59,971 nt of DNA. It comes from CAYSCW01 sp964449165. Lineage in GTDB: Bacteria > Acidobacteriota > Aminicenantia > Aminicenantales > Aminicenantaceae. The notes beneath the pieces are model-generated. The model was not told the DNA's origin. It searched no databases and saw only the letters and a list, made by a program, of their open reading frames with translations. The stretch covers positions 1 through 59,971 of the forward strand of contig CAYVAT010000018.1 in the NCBI GenBank assembly GCA_964449165.1, written 5' to 3'. Shown piece by piece: positions 33,927 through 42,604 of the stretch. Numbering within the stretch: position 1 is the stretch's first letter; the number at the start of each line of letters is the position of its first letter. The position numbers and the translations under genes are program-made.

Positions 33927-36338
33927 ATGATTAAAAACTACTTAAAAATCGCTCTGAGAAACATCTTAAAACACAAAGGAATTTCTTTGATCAATATTGC
34001 TGGCTTGGCTATAGGCATAGCATGCAGTATTTTGATCTTACTTTTTGTCACCCATGAGCTGAGCTATGACAAGTTTCACGAGAAAGCAGACAGGATTTAT
34101 CGACTAGCTGTCAGAGCTTCTGTCGGTGATACCAAAATCAACCAGACTCATTCCTCATCGGAAACATTCAGAAGACTGCTCGAGGATTTCCCTGAAATCG
34201 AGATGGGAGTCAAGTTTTTAAATCTTGGAAGAACGCCTGTTATCCTGGGTGAAAAAACTTTTTATGAGTCCAGATTTTTTGCCGTTGACTCGACATTCTA
34301 TGATGTTTTTTCTGTTCCATTGATACATGGCAATCCGAAGACTGTTCTTATTGATCCAAACGCCATGGTCCTTTCTAAAAGCACGGCTATCAAATATTTC
34401 GGAGACACAGACGTTGTCGGAAAAGTGATAAAAGTTGATTTTTCATACGGTTTAGGCAGAGTTGACTTTGAAATTACCGGAGTATCGGAGGATGTTCCGG
34501 ATAATTCTCATTTCCACTATGATCTTCTGGTTTCTTCAGCCAGTTTCCCGACCTTGATTAATAATCGCGGCTGGTCATCAAACAACTTTACTACTTATCT
34601 TCTGCTCCGAGAAGGCACATCGCAGGCATGGTTTGATGAAAAACTCAAAGAATTTACCCGGAGACATATGGGAGGTGAAGAATTTGACGCCTGGGTGGCA
34701 AAGGGCAATTATTGGGAGTATTTTTTACAGCCGATTACTGAAATACACCTGAATTCAGACCTCAATGGAGAGTTTGAAGCAAATGGAAATAAAACATATG
34801 TATTCATATTCTCAGTGATCAGTGTGATCATTTTAATGATTGCCTGTATCAATTTTATGAACCTTTCCACAGCCAAGTCGTCACTGAGGGCCAGAGAGGT
34901 CGGATTGAGAAAAGTTGTAGGCTCAAGCCGAAGCAGGCTGATGCGTCAGTTTTTGAGCGAGTCCATTCTATTGAGTTTCATATCTCTCGCTTTAGGATTA
35001 TTGATCATACAAGTCCTTTTACCTGCATACAGAAGCTTCATCGGCAGACAGCTCACCATGCACTACTTTGATAATTTAGTGGTTATCCCTTCATTATTAG
35101 CTTTAGGGCTCTTAGTGGGAGTCGTCTCAGGTTCATATCCGGCATTTTTCCTGTCATCTTTCAAACCCGCTACTGTACTCAGAAGCAGTACAGGCAGCAG
35201 TCAAGGGAGTTCGTTACTGAGAAATGTTCTTGTCATATTCCAGTTCGCCATTTCGATCTTTTTAATCATAGGCACGCTGGTTGTAATTCAACAGCTCAAA
35301 TTTTTTCAGAATAAAAGATTAGGGTTTGAAAAAGAACAGGTTTTAGTCGTCCGGAATCCAGGAGCTTTAAAAGATAATGTAGAGCCCTTTAAAGAGGCTC
35401 TGCGGAGCAACAGCAGTATTATGAGTGTATCCGGTTCCAATACACTTCCGGGAAGACGTTTCAGCAATATCGGATTCGGCGCTGAGGGTGTTGAAAAAAG
35501 TTTCACTTTGAACCTCTGCGTTTGTGATTATGATTTTCTTGAGACATTAAAGCTGGAAATGGCCCAGGGAAGATTCTTCTCGAAGGAGTTCACAACAGAT
35601 TCCCATGCGGCTGTTCTCAATGAAAAAGCGGTTAAATTACTGGGATGGGAAGACCCTATTGGCAAAAAAATCAATAATTGGGCCCAGGATAGAGGAAATT
35701 TTACTGTTATAGGAGTCATTAAAGATTATCACTATGAATCGCTCCATCAGGAAATCAGGCCCCAGGCGCTGTTTCTTTCTGGAGGTTACTATAAAAATGT
35801 TCAAAGTTACATTTCTGTACGCCTGAACACAAGGAATGTTTCTGAAACAGTCAAATTTGTTGGAAACACATGGAATGATTTCGCACCCGGTAAACCTTTT
35901 GAATACTCCTTCCTCGACAAAGATTATGATAATTTATACATAAATGAAAAACAGACCAGATCGCTTTTTTCCATCTTTTCTTTTCTGGCCATATTCATTG
36001 CCTGTCTAGGGTTGTTTGGACTGGCATCATTTGTTGCTGACCGGAAAACCAAGGAAATTGGCATCAGAAAAATTCTAGGAGCTTCAGTTCCGAGAATTGT
36101 CAACAACCTGAATAAAAGCTTCATAAAATGGGTATTAATAGCAAACCTGATAGCATGGCCTGCTGCATGGTATTTCATGAGCAAATGGCTCCAAAATTTT
36201 GCCTATCGGATTCATTTGACTTGGTGGGTATTTGTTTTGGCTGCCGCATTAGCTCTTCTCATTGCACTCATGACTGTCAGTTTCCAGACGATAAGAGCAG
36301 CCCTTAAAAACCCTACAGATTCGCTTCGGTATGAATAA
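33927..36338 (+). CDS. Orphan FtsX/MacB-type ABC permease 3
   Basis: 803 residues and the same architecture as permease 1: NYLKIALRNILKHKGISLINIAGLAIGI helix, DELSYDKFHEKADRIYRL-like MacB_PCD, SEDVPDNSHFHYDLLVSS, CINFMNLSTAKSSLRAREVGLRKVVGS, a second periplasmic domain, and C-terminal DRKTKEIGIRKILGASVPRIV with ANLIAWPAAWYFM. Its last residues (NPTDSLRYE) closely match those of permease 1 (NPADSLRYE), so the two are recent relatives. No ATPase is adjacent. AGAGGAAG precedes the ATG. Unlike permeases 1 and 2 it lacks the 103-bp upstream repeat. Confidence 0.9.
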   Translation: MIKNYLKIALRNILKHKGISLINIAGLAIGIACSILILLFVTHELSYDKFHEKADRIYRLAVRASVGDTKINQTHSSSETFRRLLEDFPEIEMGVKFLNLGRTPVILGEKTFYESRFFAVDSTFYDVFSVPLIHGNPKTVLIDPNAMVLSKSTAIKYFGDTDVVGKVIKVDFSYGLGRVDFEITGVSEDVPDNSHFHYDLLVSSASFPTLINNRGWSSNNFTTYLLLREGTSQAWFDEKLKEFTRRHMGGEEFDAWVAKGNYWEYFLQPITEIHLNSDLNGEFEANGNKTYVFIFSVISVIILMIACINFMNLSTAKSSLRAREVGLRKVVGSSRSRLMRQFLSESILLSFISLALGLLIIQVLLPAYRSFIGRQLTMHYFDNLVVIPSLLALGLLVGVVSGSYPAFFLSSFKPATVLRSSTGSSQGSSLLRNVLVIFQFAISIFLIIGTLVVIQQLKFFQNKRLGFEKEQVLVVRNPGALKDNVEPFKEALRSNSSIMSVSGSNTLPGRRFSNIGFGAEGVEKSFTLNLCVCDYDFLETLKLEMAQGRFFSKEFTTDSHAAVLNEKAVKLLGWEDPIGKKINNWAQDRGNFTVIGVIKDYHYESLHQEIRPQALFLSGGYYKNVQSYISVRLNTRNVSETVKFVGNTWNDFAPGKPFEYSFLDKDYDNLYINEKQTRSLFSIFSFLAIFIACLGLFGLASFVADRKTKEIGIRKILGASVPRIVNNLNKSFIKWVLIANLIAWPAAWYFMSKWLQNFAYRIHLTWWVFVLAAALALLIALMTVSFQTIRAALKNPTDSLRYE

Positions 36339-36390
36339 AAGAACGTTTCAGAACATTATATGCTTTGCCGTTATCAACTCCATGACTGAC

Positions 36391-36972
36391 TTATCTTAAA
36401 CCGAGTTTTTCCCTCTTTTCCAAAAGCTGAATCGACTCACTGACTCGTTTTTCTCTAGTCTCCTGACGCTTAGCGATTCTTATCCAGCCGATGAATTGTT
36501 TCTTATAGCTAGGTGCTAATTGCTCGAAAAACTCTTTCGCTTTCCTGTTTTGATTCAGGGCTTTTTTAAAATCTTCCGGGGGGTCAAAACTTATGCTGGG
36601 TCTATCAGGTTTATTCCAATACCCACTTTCCTGAGCGGCTTTTACTTTTGACAGCCCAGCGTGAGTCATTCGGCCACATTCGATCAATTTCTCAACCCGT
36701 TTTTTATTTATTGCTGACCACTTACTTCTGTCCTTTCTGGGGGTAAATTTTCTGGCGAATCTTGATTCATCAATTTTTTTAATGATGCTGTCAATCCATC
36801 CGAAACATAAGGCTTCTTCAACAGCGGATTCGTAATCTAAAGAAGCCCTTGTATCTTTTCTGAAGAATATTAACCAAACTTCCGTTTCTTTATCGTGGTT
36901 GGATTGTAACCATGTTCTCCATTCCTTTGGTGTTTTGAAATAGATTAATTTCACTTCATTCCCTTTAATCAT
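36391..36972 (-). CDS. YdeI/OmpD-associated (OmdA)-family protein
   Basis: 193 residues with the YdeI-like layout: VKLIYFKTPKEWRTWLQSNHDKETEVWLIFFRK, EEALCFGWIDSIIKKIDESRFARKFTPRKDRSKWSAINKKRVEKLI and the C-terminal SYKKQFIGWIRIAKRQETREKRV. This family (PF13376 and relatives) is linked to bacteriocin resistance and stress in enterobacteria; biochemical activity is unknown. It is a single gene, convergent with permease 3, and it begins 10 bp after copy B of the dispersed 40-nt motif. Such genes are frequent cargo of integron cassettes and other mobile arrays. Confidence 0.85.
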   Translation of the reverse strand: MIKGNEVKLIYFKTPKEWRTWLQSNHDKETEVWLIFFRKDTRASLDYESAVEEALCFGWIDSIIKKIDESRFARKFTPRKDRSKWSAINKKRVEKLIECGRMTHAGLSKVKAAQESGYWNKPDRPSISFDPPEDFKKALNQNRKAKEFFEQLAPSYKKQFIGWIRIAKRQETREKRVSESIQLLEKREKLGLR

Positions 36973-36982
36973 AATCTAATAG

Positions 36983-37022
36983 CCAATTATTAATAGACAG
37001 CTTGATGTAATTGATACAAAGC
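36983..37022 (-). repeat. Dispersed 40-nt motif, copy B
   Basis: On the minus strand matches copy A (25522-25561) at 34 of 40 positions with no gaps. It lies directly upstream of the YdeI-like gene, same orientation as that gene. The flanking sequence further upstream is also loosely similar to that of copy A. Confidence 0.7.
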
Positions 37023-37050
37023 CCCATTCGTTGGCGTTGTATGTTATGTG
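37021..37050 (+). other. attC-like half-site (degenerate)
   Basis: Shares the 12-mer GTATGTTATGTG (37039-37050) with the right end of the attC-like site (26370-26381), preceded by CATTCGTTGGCGTT, an L'-like stem sequence. I found no matching left arm within the preceding ~120 nt, so this is at most a decayed site. In the 373-bp gap 36973-37345 I otherwise see only a TATAAT at 37314 and a tandem CCTTTTCTGG pair at 37231-37250. Confidence 0.35.
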
Positions 37051-37345
37051 ATTACAGCAATATCCTCGCAAAATTTCAGTATTATCTTAAAATTATCCAT
37101 ATTAGATTGCAAACCCTATATTCGGCTCCCTAATGAATAAAGTTGGACTTGGAGGCAAGTTCCAATTGACCCTCTCTTTTGTCGTCTGTTTTTTTAGCCA
37201 TAGGACAATGTTGAATGTTGAGATGCGGCCCCTTTTCTGGCCTTTTCTGGATTTTTTGGGAATAAATTGAGGATTTTTTATGTCCAACTAGTGCGGATCA
37301 AGTAATATTCCGCTATAATAATAAAGTATGTCAATGGAGGAACAA

Positions 37346-40300
37346 ATGAAATCACCATTTCGAATAAAAACCTTTTTTATTCTCACACTTCTGCTCTTGG
37401 GATTAGGGATGACAGTTTCACCCATAAATGCCCAATACTTCGGGCGGAATAAGGTTATTTACGAAAGTTTCAATTTTAAAACCATGAAGACCGAGCACTT
37501 CGATATCTACTTCTACCCAGAAGAACAAGAAGCAGCGGTGCAGGCAGCAAGATTAGCCGAACGATGGTATGCACGTCTATCTCGAATATTTAACCATAAT
37601 CTAAAAGGCCGTCAGCCTCTTATTCTCTACGCCAGCTCTCCCCACTTCCAGCAGACCACAACCACACAGAGTATGATAGGTGAAGGGGTAGGCGGATTCA
37701 CAGAAACATTAAAGCGGCGGGTTGTTCTTCCTTTGGGAGCTTCGCTTAAAGAATCCGAACATGTGATCGGTCATGAGTTGGTGCACGCTTTCCAGTTTGA
37801 CATACTATCAAAAAACAAACCTGGCCTCCCGGGGGCGTCACTATCAACTATTCGGCTCCCGGATTGGTTCATGGAAGGATTGGCGGAGTATCTTTCGATA
37901 GGACCTGATGATGCTCATACTTCCATGTGGATGCGTGACGCTGTGTATAGAAAAGAGATGCCAACGATCAAAAAAATGGATAATCCCAAATATTTTCCTT
38001 ATCGCTATGGTCACTCTCTCTGGGCTTACATCACTGGAAAATGGGGCGATGGAGTAATCATGAAGATTATGAATGGAGTCAGCAGGACTGGCGACTACGA
38101 AACAGCTTTTAAAAGAGTCTTGGGCGTTTCTTTGGAGGATTTGTCCAAGGAGTGGCACGAAGCCCTGAATAAACGCTATGCTCCTATCTCGGAGAAGACT
38201 AAAGTATCCAAGGCCATGTTCGACGACTATGGATTTTTTGCTTTGCCAACTCAGGCGCCCGAAGCCGGGAAAAAGGCTCATAAAACTCCTCCCCCAATCA
38301 AACAAATGTCAAAACCTGTATTGAAAGACTCCGACCTGTCAACTCAAAAAAGCCGGTTAGTCGATACAGCGAGTCGAGTTTTAATTAAGGGAACTGAAGA
38401 TAATCCTTTGAATATTTCGCCTTCCATCAGTCCTGATGGAAAAAAGATTGTTTTTCTCTCAGCCAAGGATCTTTTTTCAATCGATATGTATCTTGCCAAC
38501 GCAGAGACAGGTGAAATTAAGCGAAGAATTGTGAAGACAGCAACTAATCCTCATTTTGAGAGCTTAGGATTTGTTAAGTCTTCGGGTTCCTGGGATGTTG
38601 AAGGAAAACGCTTTGTCTTCGGTGCTGTGGTTAAAGGACAGCCGGTTTTAACCATTATCAATATTGATGAAGGCAACATCGAGAAAGAAGTATCATTTCC
38701 AGATTTTGGGGAGATATTGAATCCAGTCTGGTCTCCTGATGGACAGCAGATTGCCTTTTCAGCTCAATCAGGTGGATATTCGGATCTTTATATCTATGAC
38801 CTGAAAAATGAAAATCTAAAGAGAATCACCAATGATGTTTTTGCCTACCTTCAACTTGCATGGTCACCTGATGGGAGCACAATTGCCTTAATCACTGATA
38901 AATTTTCCACGAATGTATCCATCCTTAGTATTGAAAATTATGAAATCGCATTGTTAGACCCTGAAACAGGAAAGATTGAAAGAGTTCCCTGTTTCAGCAG
39001 AGCTAAAAATATCAATCCTCAATGGTCCTCTGATTCGAGAAGTCTGTTTTTTGTTTCAGACGAGAACGGAATAAGCAATATCTATAAAATCGACCTAGAC
39101 AGCCAAAAAATAGTCCAGGTTACAAACAGCTATACGGGTGTCAGCGGCCTTACAGCTTCAAGCCCTGTGTTATCCATTGCCCAGCAGACCGGTCAGCTGT
39201 TTTACTGTCTTTACGAGAACGGAAGGTATAATATCTACTCTCTAGATTCTTACCAATCTTCTATGGCTGAAGTTTCGGCAAATCAGTTTGGAGAAATTAA
39301 TCCTTCGGTCCTTCCCCCGAGGGAAAAACCAGAAGGAGAACTTTTGGGGATGTTAAATAATCCTCTGTATGGACTTCAGGAAGAAAAGGAATTTGAAATT
39401 AGCGACTATAAGCCAAAACTGACATTAGACTACATCAGCCCCCCTCAGTTTGGTGTTGGAGTAGACAGGTGGGGCACATATGCAGGAGGCGGAATAGCTC
39501 TGTTCTTCAGCGATATGCTTGGCTATCGCAATCTCTCGACTATGTTCCAGATAAGCAGCAGGTTTCAAGATTCGGCAGCACTGGTTAGTTATCAAAACAC
39601 AAGAAAACGGTTCAATTGGGGTGTAGCAGCCCAGCGAATTCCCTATATTTATGGCGGTTACTATTATTATTATGATAATGTCTTTGGAGAGCCTGCTGAA
39701 GTCTATCAAGAAATAATTTATAGGCAGATATATTATCAACTCTCAGGTTTTGTAACTTATCCTTTAAGCCAGGTGCAAAGAATCGAGCTTTTCTCAGGAT
39801 ACAGGTTTATCGACTTCGATTATGAAGTCCGCACTACTGCTTACTCGCTGTATACCGGAGCCCAGATCATAAATGAAAAGCAAGACTTGGAAGCTCCTGA
39901 TGGGATTCATTCTGCCTTTGCTGGAGCAGCACTTGTCTACGACAGTTCCTATTTCGGAGCTACCAGTCCTATATTCGGGCAAAGCTATAGCCTTGAGTTT
40001 GTTCCTTCCATCGGTACGATCAATTACTTTACTGTACTTGCTGATTATCGTCGTTATTTCATGCCGATTAAGCGCTTCACTCTGGCTGTCCGTCTCCTTC
40101 ATTACGGACGCTACGGGAAGGGAGCAGAAGATTCTCGATTTTACCCTCTCTTTATGGGGTATGAAAGTCTTGTGCGTGGTTACAGCTATGGTTCCTTTAG
40201 CAGCAGTGAATACGACGTATATGACAGGCTATTCGGAAGCAAAATGATCGTGGGCAATTTAGAGCTTCGATTCCCCCTGTTTGGCGCGCTGGGCATTGGA

Positions 40301-40552
40301 AAAGGATTTTATGGGATTTTACCTATTGATTTCTTGGCTTTTTATGACACCGGGATAGCCTGGTGGGACGAAAATACCGATGAACTCAGGCCCTGGTTCC
40401 TGGGAGGAAGCCGCAGGCTCCTTTCCAGTGCAGGTGTAGGTCTGCGAATGAATTTTTTTGGTTCCATAGTTCTTGGATTTAACTATGTCTATCCTTTTGA
40501 TAGACCTGTTAAAGGGTGGCATTTCCAGTTTACATTCTGGCCTGGATTCTGA
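37346..40552 (+). CDS. Surface metalloprotease-like / TolB beta-propeller / BamA-type barrel fusion protein
   Basis: Start chosen at the third in-frame ATG (37346), 7 nt after GGAGG, giving a clean signal peptide (IKTFFILTLLLLGLGMTVSPINA). Residues ~40-270 form a peptidase-MA-like gluzincin domain: EHVIGHELVHAFQFD (HExxH at ~143-147) with WFMEGLAEY providing the downstream Glu (~177). Residues ~355-620 contain PD40/TolB propeller blades (ISPDGKKIVFLSAKD, WSPDGQQIAFSAQSGG, WSPDGSTIALIT). The last ~370 residues are a BamA/TamA-like (surface antigen) barrel ending FQFTFWPGF. It should sit in the outer membrane with protease and propeller either periplasmic or exposed. Stand-alone gene. Confidence 0.85.
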   Translation: MKSPFRIKTFFILTLLLLGLGMTVSPINAQYFGRNKVIYESFNFKTMKTEHFDIYFYPEEQEAAVQAARLAERWYARLSRIFNHNLKGRQPLILYASSPHFQQTTTTQSMIGEGVGGFTETLKRRVVLPLGASLKESEHVIGHELVHAFQFDILSKNKPGLPGASLSTIRLPDWFMEGLAEYLSIGPDDAHTSMWMRDAVYRKEMPTIKKMDNPKYFPYRYGHSLWAYITGKWGDGVIMKIMNGVSRTGDYETAFKRVLGVSLEDLSKEWHEALNKRYAPISEKTKVSKAMFDDYGFFALPTQAPEAGKKAHKTPPPIKQMSKPVLKDSDLSTQKSRLVDTASRVLIKGTEDNPLNISPSISPDGKKIVFLSAKDLFSIDMYLANAETGEIKRRIVKTATNPHFESLGFVKSSGSWDVEGKRFVFGAVVKGQPVLTIINIDEGNIEKEVSFPDFGEILNPVWSPDGQQIAFSAQSGGYSDLYIYDLKNENLKRITNDVFAYLQLAWSPDGSTIALITDKFSTNVSILSIENYEIALLDPETGKIERVPCFSRAKNINPQWSSDSRSLFFVSDENGISNIYKIDLDSQKIVQVTNSYTGVSGLTASSPVLSIAQQTGQLFYCLYENGRYNIYSLDSYQSSMAEVSANQFGEINPSVLPPREKPEGELLGMLNNPLYGLQEEKEFEISDYKPKLTLDYISPPQFGVGVDRWGTYAGGGIALFFSDMLGYRNLSTMFQISSRFQDSAALVSYQNTRKRFNWGVAAQRIPYIYGGYYYYYDNVFGEPAEVYQEIIYRQIYYQLSGFVTYPLSQVQRIELFSGYRFIDFDYEVRTTAYSLYTGAQIINEKQDLEAPDGIHSAFAGAALVYDSSYFGATSPIFGQSYSLEFVPSIGTINYFTVLADYRRYFMPIKRFTLAVRLLHYGRYGKGAEDSRFYPLFMGYESLVRGYSYGSFSSSEYDVYDRLFGSKMIVGNLELRFPLFGALGIGKGFYGILPIDFLAFYDTGIAWWDENTDELRPWFLGGSRRLLSSAGVGLRMNFFGSIVLGFNYVYPFDRPVKGWHFQFTFWPGF

Positions 40553-40784
40553 TTCTTATTCCGTCCGACCCTACCTTCAACTGACTGGGTTGAATATGTT
40601 TTTTCCAGAGTGACTAATCGATGACTCTTGATAAAATCTTCAAATTCCACTAGGTTATTTCGATAGCGGTCCGATTGGTCCCCCCAAGATGAATATTTTG
40701 ATCCTCACCTATACTGTTTGCAATCCAATACGGATAGTTTAAGATAATACTTCAATTTATTCATGCAACTAACAAAGGGAAGAT

Positions 40785-41189
40785 ATGAAGATCAGCGCTG
40801 AGAAAGAAACAGTATTAAGATTTATTGAAGCAATAAACACTGCCGACATTGATAAAATAGTAGGCCTCATGTCAGAAGACCACGTTTTTATAGATTCTGG
40901 AGGGGGTAAGTATCAAGGGAAAAAAAATATGAAACAAGGATGGATTGGATATTTTAATATGTTTCCTGATTATAAGATTGAGATTATTGACATTACAGAA
41001 AGTGACTCGATTATTGGAATTTTTGGATATGCAAGTGGAACGTATAAAGAGTTAAAGGATGAAATCAATAGTAATTATTTTCGTATACCTGCATCGTGGA
41101 AAGCAACAGTTAAAGATGGAAAAATAAAACATTGGCAAGTTTATTGTGAGACAAAAAAGATTGAAGAGATAATTGAAAAGAATAAATAA
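40785..41189 (+). CDS. SnoaL-like / NTF2-fold protein
   Basis: 134 residues with the SnoaL/NTF2 cone fold: ETVLRFIEAINTADIDKIVGLMSEDHVFIDSGG, QGWIGYFNMFPDYKIEIIDITES and the late SWKATVKDGKIKHWQVYCE. Members are small ligand-binding or isomerase domains with varied roles. AGGGAAG precedes the ATG. The gene is AT-rich and solitary, and an attC-like left half (41195-41219) begins 6 nt after its stop, matching the gene-then-attC order of an integron cassette. No function can be stated. Confidence 0.8.
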   Translation: MKISAEKETVLRFIEAINTADIDKIVGLMSEDHVFIDSGGGKYQGKKNMKQGWIGYFNMFPDYKIEIIDITESDSIIGIFGYASGTYKELKDEINSNYFRIPASWKATVKDGKIKHWQVYCETKKIEEIIEKNK

Positions 41190-41194
41190 AATCT

Positions 41195-41219
41195 GGCATA
41201 ACAAAAACTTCAACTTGCC
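41195..41219 (+). other. attC-like left half-site (degenerate)
   Basis: GGCATAAC, five A/T bases, then CTTCAAC, the same AAC-N5-CTTCAA layout as the left end of the attC-like site at 26272. A decayed right half may be AAGCATGTTTTAG near 41258-41270, but pairing is poor. Low confidence. Confidence 0.35.
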
Positions 41220-41290
41220 CCTGACTTAGTTTTGCTTTTGCATGTGATCCAAAGTTCCAAGCATGTTTTAGAATAAAATAGGAGGCTCGA

Positions 41291-41644
41291 ATGGATATTA
41301 AAAAGCTAAAAATAGAAAAGTTCAAGAATATTCAAATATTAAACTTTCCTAAGGATATTAATCTTGGTATTGAATCTAATGATAAAGATGCTGAAGTGAT
41401 TATCTACTACATTGATCAGTTGGAAGATATACAGAAATTTATCAAACTTGCAAATGAGTCAAATTTACCAGAAGATAATAGAGCCATCTTGGTTTATAAA
41501 AAAGGACGAAAAGATGGAGTAAATCGAGATTCAATTATTCGCCCATTCAAAACTGAAGAAATTGCTGGATTTAAACTAAAGGCACCCATGTTGTGTTCTA
41601 TTTCTAACGAGTTAAGTGCCTTTGTGTTAAGTAAGGTGTTTTAA
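41291..41644 (+). CDS. Small hypothetical protein, cassette-like
   Basis: 117 residues after a strong TAGGAGG site. AT-rich, soluble, no signal or membrane segment. Visible segments: LNFPKDINLGIESNDKDAEVIIYYIDQLEDIQKFIKLANE, then NRAILVYKKGRKDGVNRDSIIRPF and KLKAPMLCSISNELSAFVLSKVF, an alternating helix/strand pattern. I do not recognise the family. It follows the SnoaL-like gene by 101 bp in the same direction, and base composition suggests a shared foreign origin. Confidence 0.65.
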   Translation: MDIKKLKIEKFKNIQILNFPKDINLGIESNDKDAEVIIYYIDQLEDIQKFIKLANESNLPEDNRAILVYKKGRKDGVNRDSIIRPFKTEEIAGFKLKAPMLCSISNELSAFVLSKVF

Positions 41645-41687
41645 TAACCATACTTATCCAAATCATTTCGTTGATAAACATAGTGGA

Positions 41688-42404
41688 CTACCAGATGCCG
41701 GGCAACAAGCGATAGCGCACTCGCTGGGCATAATCTCTGTAACCGGGAAGCTCGTCCTGGAGTGTCCTATCCTCCAGAGCCGTCCGCACGACCAGGAGGC
41801 ACGCAATAAATCCTGCAGGGATTATCGCCCACAACGAACCAAGAGCTAGCGACGCTCCGAGGAAGCTCACAATGTATCCGGTATAACCCGGATGACGAAC
41901 GTATCGGTAAGGCCCACTGGTGGCAACGGTATGGCTTCGGTCCATCTGGATACGGACGAGAGTCGAGAAGTACTTGTTTGACGCCATCGCCCAGCTAAAC
42001 AATCCTTGGCCCAATCCAAAGAAAGCCAACCCAGCTAGATGAATTGCTGGAATTAGCTGAGGCGACCATCCAAAGCGCTCATCGAGGCCGGCCACAACTG
42101 GTACACCCAACGTGGGGATATGGGCGACGGCGGTGAGCACCCTATCCCAGCGCTTCACATTATCTCTGGGTTGACCTCGCTCTGCAATCAGCTCTGCGGG
42201 AAGGATTGAAATGTTGATAATGAGTATACCCAAACCCAAGCCAAGGTAAACCCACGCCCAAATCCAGTTCATCTGCCCTGACGAAACAAACAAGATCACT
42301 GCCAGGATAAGGTATGTTATGACAACCTGGAGTATTCGTTTCAGTACTGCCTTGGAGGTGTTGGATTCTTCTCTTGACGGTTCAAGTGGTCCATGAGTTT
42401 CCAT
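41688..42404 (-). CDS. ICMT-family (isoprenylcysteine carboxyl methyltransferase-like) membrane protein
   Basis: 238 residues, start preceded by GGAGG. Five to six hydrophobic segments, then the family signature VATSGPYRYVRHPGYTGYIVSFLGASLALGS and C-terminal LEDRTLQDELPGYRDYAQRVRYRLLPG. These are SAM-dependent membrane methyltransferases. It is a second family member in the window but far more GC-rich than the cassette gene at 25680 and not a duplicate of it. It stands alone on the minus strand between plus-strand accessory genes. Confidence 0.85.
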   Translation of the reverse strand: METHGPLEPSREESNTSKAVLKRILQVVITYLILAVILFVSSGQMNWIWAWVYLGLGLGILIINISILPAELIAERGQPRDNVKRWDRVLTAVAHIPTLGVPVVAGLDERFGWSPQLIPAIHLAGLAFFGLGQGLFSWAMASNKYFSTLVRIQMDRSHTVATSGPYRYVRHPGYTGYIVSFLGASLALGSLWAIIPAGFIACLLVVRTALEDRTLQDELPGYRDYAQRVRYRLLPGIW

Positions 42405-42483
42405 GCCTGCCTCCGAATAAGGTCGTATCCATTCTAAATCGCTCTTGTACGAATTGTACTCATTATGATATTAGTGGTCTACT

Positions 42484-42525
42484 GCTATCTATTAATATGC
42501 ACCATGCTGTATATTAATATTTAGG
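42484..42525 (+). repeat. Dispersed motif, copy C (partial, with internal tandem)
   Basis: Shares the exact 17-mer CATGCTGTATATTAATA (42503-42519) with copy A, and the flanks align with one gap. It also contains an internal direct repeat with a 22-nt period (TGCTATCTATTAATAT at 42483, TGCTGTATATTAATAT at 42505). It lies ~80 bp upstream of the cysteine-synthase-like gene, same orientation. Confidence 0.55.
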
Positions 42526-42604
42526 CTGTTTAGATTCATCGCACCATTCGATATAGGATTTGTCGAATGAGATGACCATTCAAACATACGGGGAGAAAGA
42601 TAGA

